Positions 31,989 through 34,205 of a stretch of 34,205 nt of DNA are shown here, piece after piece. The notes under the pieces were generated by a model. The model was not told the origin of the DNA, did no database searches, and saw only the letters and a list, made by a program, of their open reading frames with translations. Position 1 is the stretch's first letter. Every line of letters begins with the position of its first letter. The position numbers and the translations under genes were made by a program. Source of the stretch: Bacteroidota bacterium (GTDB taxonomy: Bacteria > Bacteroidota > Ignavibacteria > UBA10030). The stretch is taken from NCBI GenBank assembly GCA_025454835.1, contig JALONQ010000037.1, positions 1 through 34,205 of the forward strand. The letters are read 5' to 3'.

Positions 31989-33989
31989 ATGCTCGCCCGA
32001 CCTACCGCTAAGAAATCCCTGACCGACTGGCGCAACTGGATCCGCTACCGCCAGGTCCGCACGCGCTGGTGGCGCCATGTCGCCGGTCCACGCGCGGCCT
32101 CGTTAACGGACGCAGACTTCAAGCGTCTGATGGGGCTGCCGGAGAGCGACGACGAGGCGATGCGCGTCTTCCACGAACGTCTCCGTCTTCGCTTCTTCTT
32201 CCATCCCCGCAACCGCAAGGATTTCTTCCTCAACGTCCTTACCTCGCTGCAATCGTTTGACGACGTTCTGCGCGAGGCGGACGAGACGGTCGAGGACAAG
32301 TTCGATACGCTCGGCTCCGGTTTGGTCGGTCTGGGCTGGCCGATCGACTGGCAGAAAGACTTCAAGAGCGGCTATTCCTGGCCGATGTCGGCGTCGCATC
32401 AGCTCGACGTGCTGCAGTTGGACCGTCCGACCGACGTCAAGGTGCCGTGGGAGGTGAGCCGTTTCCACCAGGTCTGGTGGCTGGGAAAGGCGTACTGGCT
32501 CACGGGTCACGATCAGTACGCGCAGAAATTCCGAGCGCTCATCGACTCGTGGATCGACGCCAATCCGCTCGACCGTGGCGTCAATTGGCTCCTCGCGATG
32601 GAGACAGCCATCCGGGCGTGCAACTGGGTCGCGGGATACGCCTTCTTCTGCGAAGCGCGCACGATCCCTGCGTCATTCTGGGTCCGGTTCTTCCGCGTGC
32701 TGTATCAGCACGGCCTGTTCATCGAGCACAATCTTGAATACGCGTTCGTCCGGGGGAATCATTTCCTCTCCAACGTCACGGGACTCATGACGCTCGGGCT
32801 CGTCTTCAAAGAGCACGAAGACGGCCGGCGTTGGTACGAATGGGCGACGAAGCAGCTCGAAGTGGAAATGGGCCGGCAGGTCTACCCGGACGGGGTCGAT
32901 TGGGAGAAATCGACGTCGTACCAACGCCTGGTGCTCGAGCTGTTCACGGTCCCGACGCTGCTGGCCGAGCGGAATGGACATGTCTTCTCGCCGGAGTATC
33001 TGAAACGGTGGCAGTCGATGTTCGGGTTCGTGGCCGCCTATCAGCGCCCGGACGGAACGATCCCGCTCGTCGGCGATGCGGATGACGGCCGTCTCTTCCG
33101 ATTCCGCCGCGATGACGACATCAACGACCTGCGTCATATTCTGGCCGTCGGGGCGATCCGGTTCGACGATCCCTCATTGCGCGATGCCGCTGGAGGGCTT
33201 TCGCAGGATGCGTTGTGGTACTGGGGCGGCGAGGGCTTCGAGAAGCTGCGGTTGATCAAGGAATCAGCACCGGCGCCTGCGTCGCAGTCGTTCCCCGAGG
33301 GCGGGTTCTACGTCCTGCGCAGCGCCAATGCCCACGTCTTCTTCGACGCCGGAGACATCGGTTTGGGGGGCAAGGGAGGGCACGGCCACAATGACACGCT
33401 GAGCTTCGAGCTCTGGATCGACGGCGCGCCGCTCATCGTCGATCCCGGCACGTACGCGTACACGTCTGACGTGAAGCTGCGCCAGGCTCTGCGCGGCACC
33501 GCGTCGCACAATACGGTGATGGTGGACGGCGTGGAACTGGCAGAGTTTTCGGGCTTGTGGAACATCGCCAGCGACCCGACCAGGGTCGAAGTGGAGGAAT
33601 GGACAATTGAAGAACGGGCGACGATGGTCGTCGCCATGCATCGGGCGTGCGAGCGGCTGCACCTTCCCGTTCGTCATCGCCGCCGCATGGTCCTGGATCA
33701 TGCGAACGACCGGCTGTTCATCGAAGATGTGTTGGAGGGGGAGGGGTGGCACACCGCGATCGCATCGTTCCATCTCGCGCCGGCGGTGAAGGCCCGGGTG
33801 GCGAACGATCGGATGGTGGAACTGTCGGTCGGCGGAAGATCATACTGGCTCGAGCTGTCCGCCGGCCGTGTGCGCGTCGAGTCGGCGGTCTTTTCGCGCT
33901 CATTCGGAAAGAAGGAGCCGACATCCGTCGTGCGCGTCGAGCTGTCGGGATCCGAACCGATAACACTACGGACGGTGATCGGGCGATAG
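31989..33989 (+). CDS. Heparinase II/III-family polysaccharide lyase
   Basis: 666 residues from the ATG at 31989; a longer frame from 31959 runs back into a palindromic repeat and is not preferred. The N-terminal (alpha/alpha)-type domain (about 90-400) has NWLLAMETAIRACNWVAGY and LEYAFVRGNHFLSNVTGLM, with the conserved N/R/H residues of the Hepar_II_III_N family, and WEKSTSYQRLVLELF with the candidate catalytic tyrosine. The C-terminal beta-sandwich (about 420-666) carries GGHGHNDTLSFELWIDGAPL with the conserved His, and VDPGTYAYT. No signal peptide is visible at this start, so export is uncertain. Members cleave uronate-containing polysaccharides by beta-elimination; in synthesis loci they are thought to trim the product or clear it from the periplasm. 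Confidence 0.92.
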   Translation: MLARPTAKKSLTDWRNWIRYRQVRTRWWRHVAGPRAASLTDADFKRLMGLPESDDEAMRVFHERLRLRFFFHPRNRKDFFLNVLTSLQSFDDVLREADETVEDKFDTLGSGLVGLGWPIDWQKDFKSGYSWPMSASHQLDVLQLDRPTDVKVPWEVSRFHQVWWLGKAYWLTGHDQYAQKFRALIDSWIDANPLDRGVNWLLAMETAIRACNWVAGYAFFCEARTIPASFWVRFFRVLYQHGLFIEHNLEYAFVRGNHFLSNVTGLMTLGLVFKEHEDGRRWYEWATKQLEVEMGRQVYPDGVDWEKSTSYQRLVLELFTVPTLLAERNGHVFSPEYLKRWQSMFGFVAAYQRPDGTIPLVGDADDGRLFRFRRDDDINDLRHILAVGAIRFDDPSLRDAAGGLSQDALWYWGGEGFEKLRLIKESAPAPASQSFPEGGFYVLRSANAHVFFDAGDIGLGGKGGHGHNDTLSFELWIDGAPLIVDPGTYAYTSDVKLRQALRGTASHNTVMVDGVELAEFSGLWNIASDPTRVEVEEWTIEERATMVVAMHRACERLHLPVRHRRRMVLDHANDRLFIEDVLEGEGWHTAIASFHLAPAVKARVANDRMVELSVGGRSYWLELSAGRVRVESAVFSRSFGKKEPTSVVRVELSGSEPITLRTVIGR

Positions 33990-33998
33990 GAGTTGTAT

Positions 33999-34205
33999 CT
34001 CAGATCTGCGCAGATCCATTTCTTCCGCGTCATCAGCGTTCCCGCTTCTGGATTCCAAAGCGAACGCAGATAACGCAGAAAAAGGGGATGATCGCTGATC
34101 TCAGATCTTCGCAGATCCATTTTGTCTGCGTCATCAGCGTTCTCGCTTCTGGATTCCAAAGCGAACGCAGATAACGCTGAAAAAGGGGATGATCGCTGAT
34201 CTCAG
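33999..34205. repeat. 101-bp tandem repeat, two units and start of a third, running off the window
   Basis: Units start at 33999 and 34100 and a third begins at 34201 (CTCAG). The units differ at a handful of positions. Each has a stem: TCATCAGCGTTCCCGCTT against AAAGCGAACGCAGATAACGC. It begins ten bases after the stop codon of the lyase. It is truncated by the window end, so the total copy number is unknown. No gene is seen. Confidence 0.92.

Noticed and set aside
1-34205. tRNA, rRNA, riboswitch or complete insertion sequence
   Set aside because: I saw no cloverleaf, conserved rRNA core, riboswitch consensus or transposase-like protein on either strand. Small structured RNAs cannot be excluded by eye.

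Overview
The window (about 34 kb, high GC, roughly 60-65 % by eye in most genes) looks like a chromosome segment from a Gram-negative bacterium, probably of the Bacteroidota / Chlorobi-Ignavibacteria-Kapabacteria side of life. The reasons are indirect: almost no start codon has a Shine-Dalgarno sequence, there are lipoprotein signals, a membrane-anchored SpoIIE/RsbU-type phosphatase, a YfhO-like membrane protein and a polysaccharide cluster of the type common there. The phylum assignment is an inference; no rRNA or other marker is present apart from rsmA.

Left part (about 0.3-11.5 kb, all genes on the minus strand): rsmA (16S rRNA dimethyladenosine transferase), mgtE (Mg2+ channel), a PAP2/Aur1-like phosphatase, a secreted TPR protein, a LamG-like lipoprotein, a small conserved protein, a large membrane PP2C phosphatase, a GIY-YIG domain protein and aroQ (type II dehydroquinase). 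These look like unrelated housekeeping and envelope genes. The stretch from 1 to 2000 is littered with relics: a duplicated 3' tail of aroQ, a decayed 3' tail of a second copy of the phosphatase gene, and two arrays of a 28-bp tandem repeat.

Right part (11.8-34 kb, all plus strand): a long surface-polysaccharide locus starting from a divergent spacer with rsmA. It encodes a DPM1/GtrB-like GT2, a GT9, four SAM-dependent methyltransferases, a PMT/ArnT-like GT39-type membrane transferase, three GT4 enzymes (one frameshifted by an exact 10-bp tandem duplication), a YfhO-like membrane protein, an AsnB-type amidotransferase, a Wzx-type flippase, a lipoprotein with a GH43/32-like beta-propeller, a small membrane protein and a heparinase II/III-family lyase. 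The expected product is a lipid-linked glycan built in the cytoplasm, methylated and amidated, flipped and trimmed or degraded in the periplasm. The stretch from the flippase to the fourth methyltransferase (26.6-30.3 kb) has visibly lower GC and contains the only gene with a strong Shine-Dalgarno and a textbook terminator, so it may be an exchangeable cassette.

The most unusual feature is what fills the gaps. Nearly every intergenic spacer holds a palindromic element of about 90-190 bp, from at least seven sequence families, usually at the 3' end of a gene. In several cases the stop codon itself lies inside the arm of the repeat (5242, 10607, 18488, 23551, 31877). One family (here called A) occurs four times, one copy is interrupted by another palindrome, and one palindrome sits in frame inside rsmA. 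I found no tRNA, rRNA, CRISPR array or complete insertion sequence.
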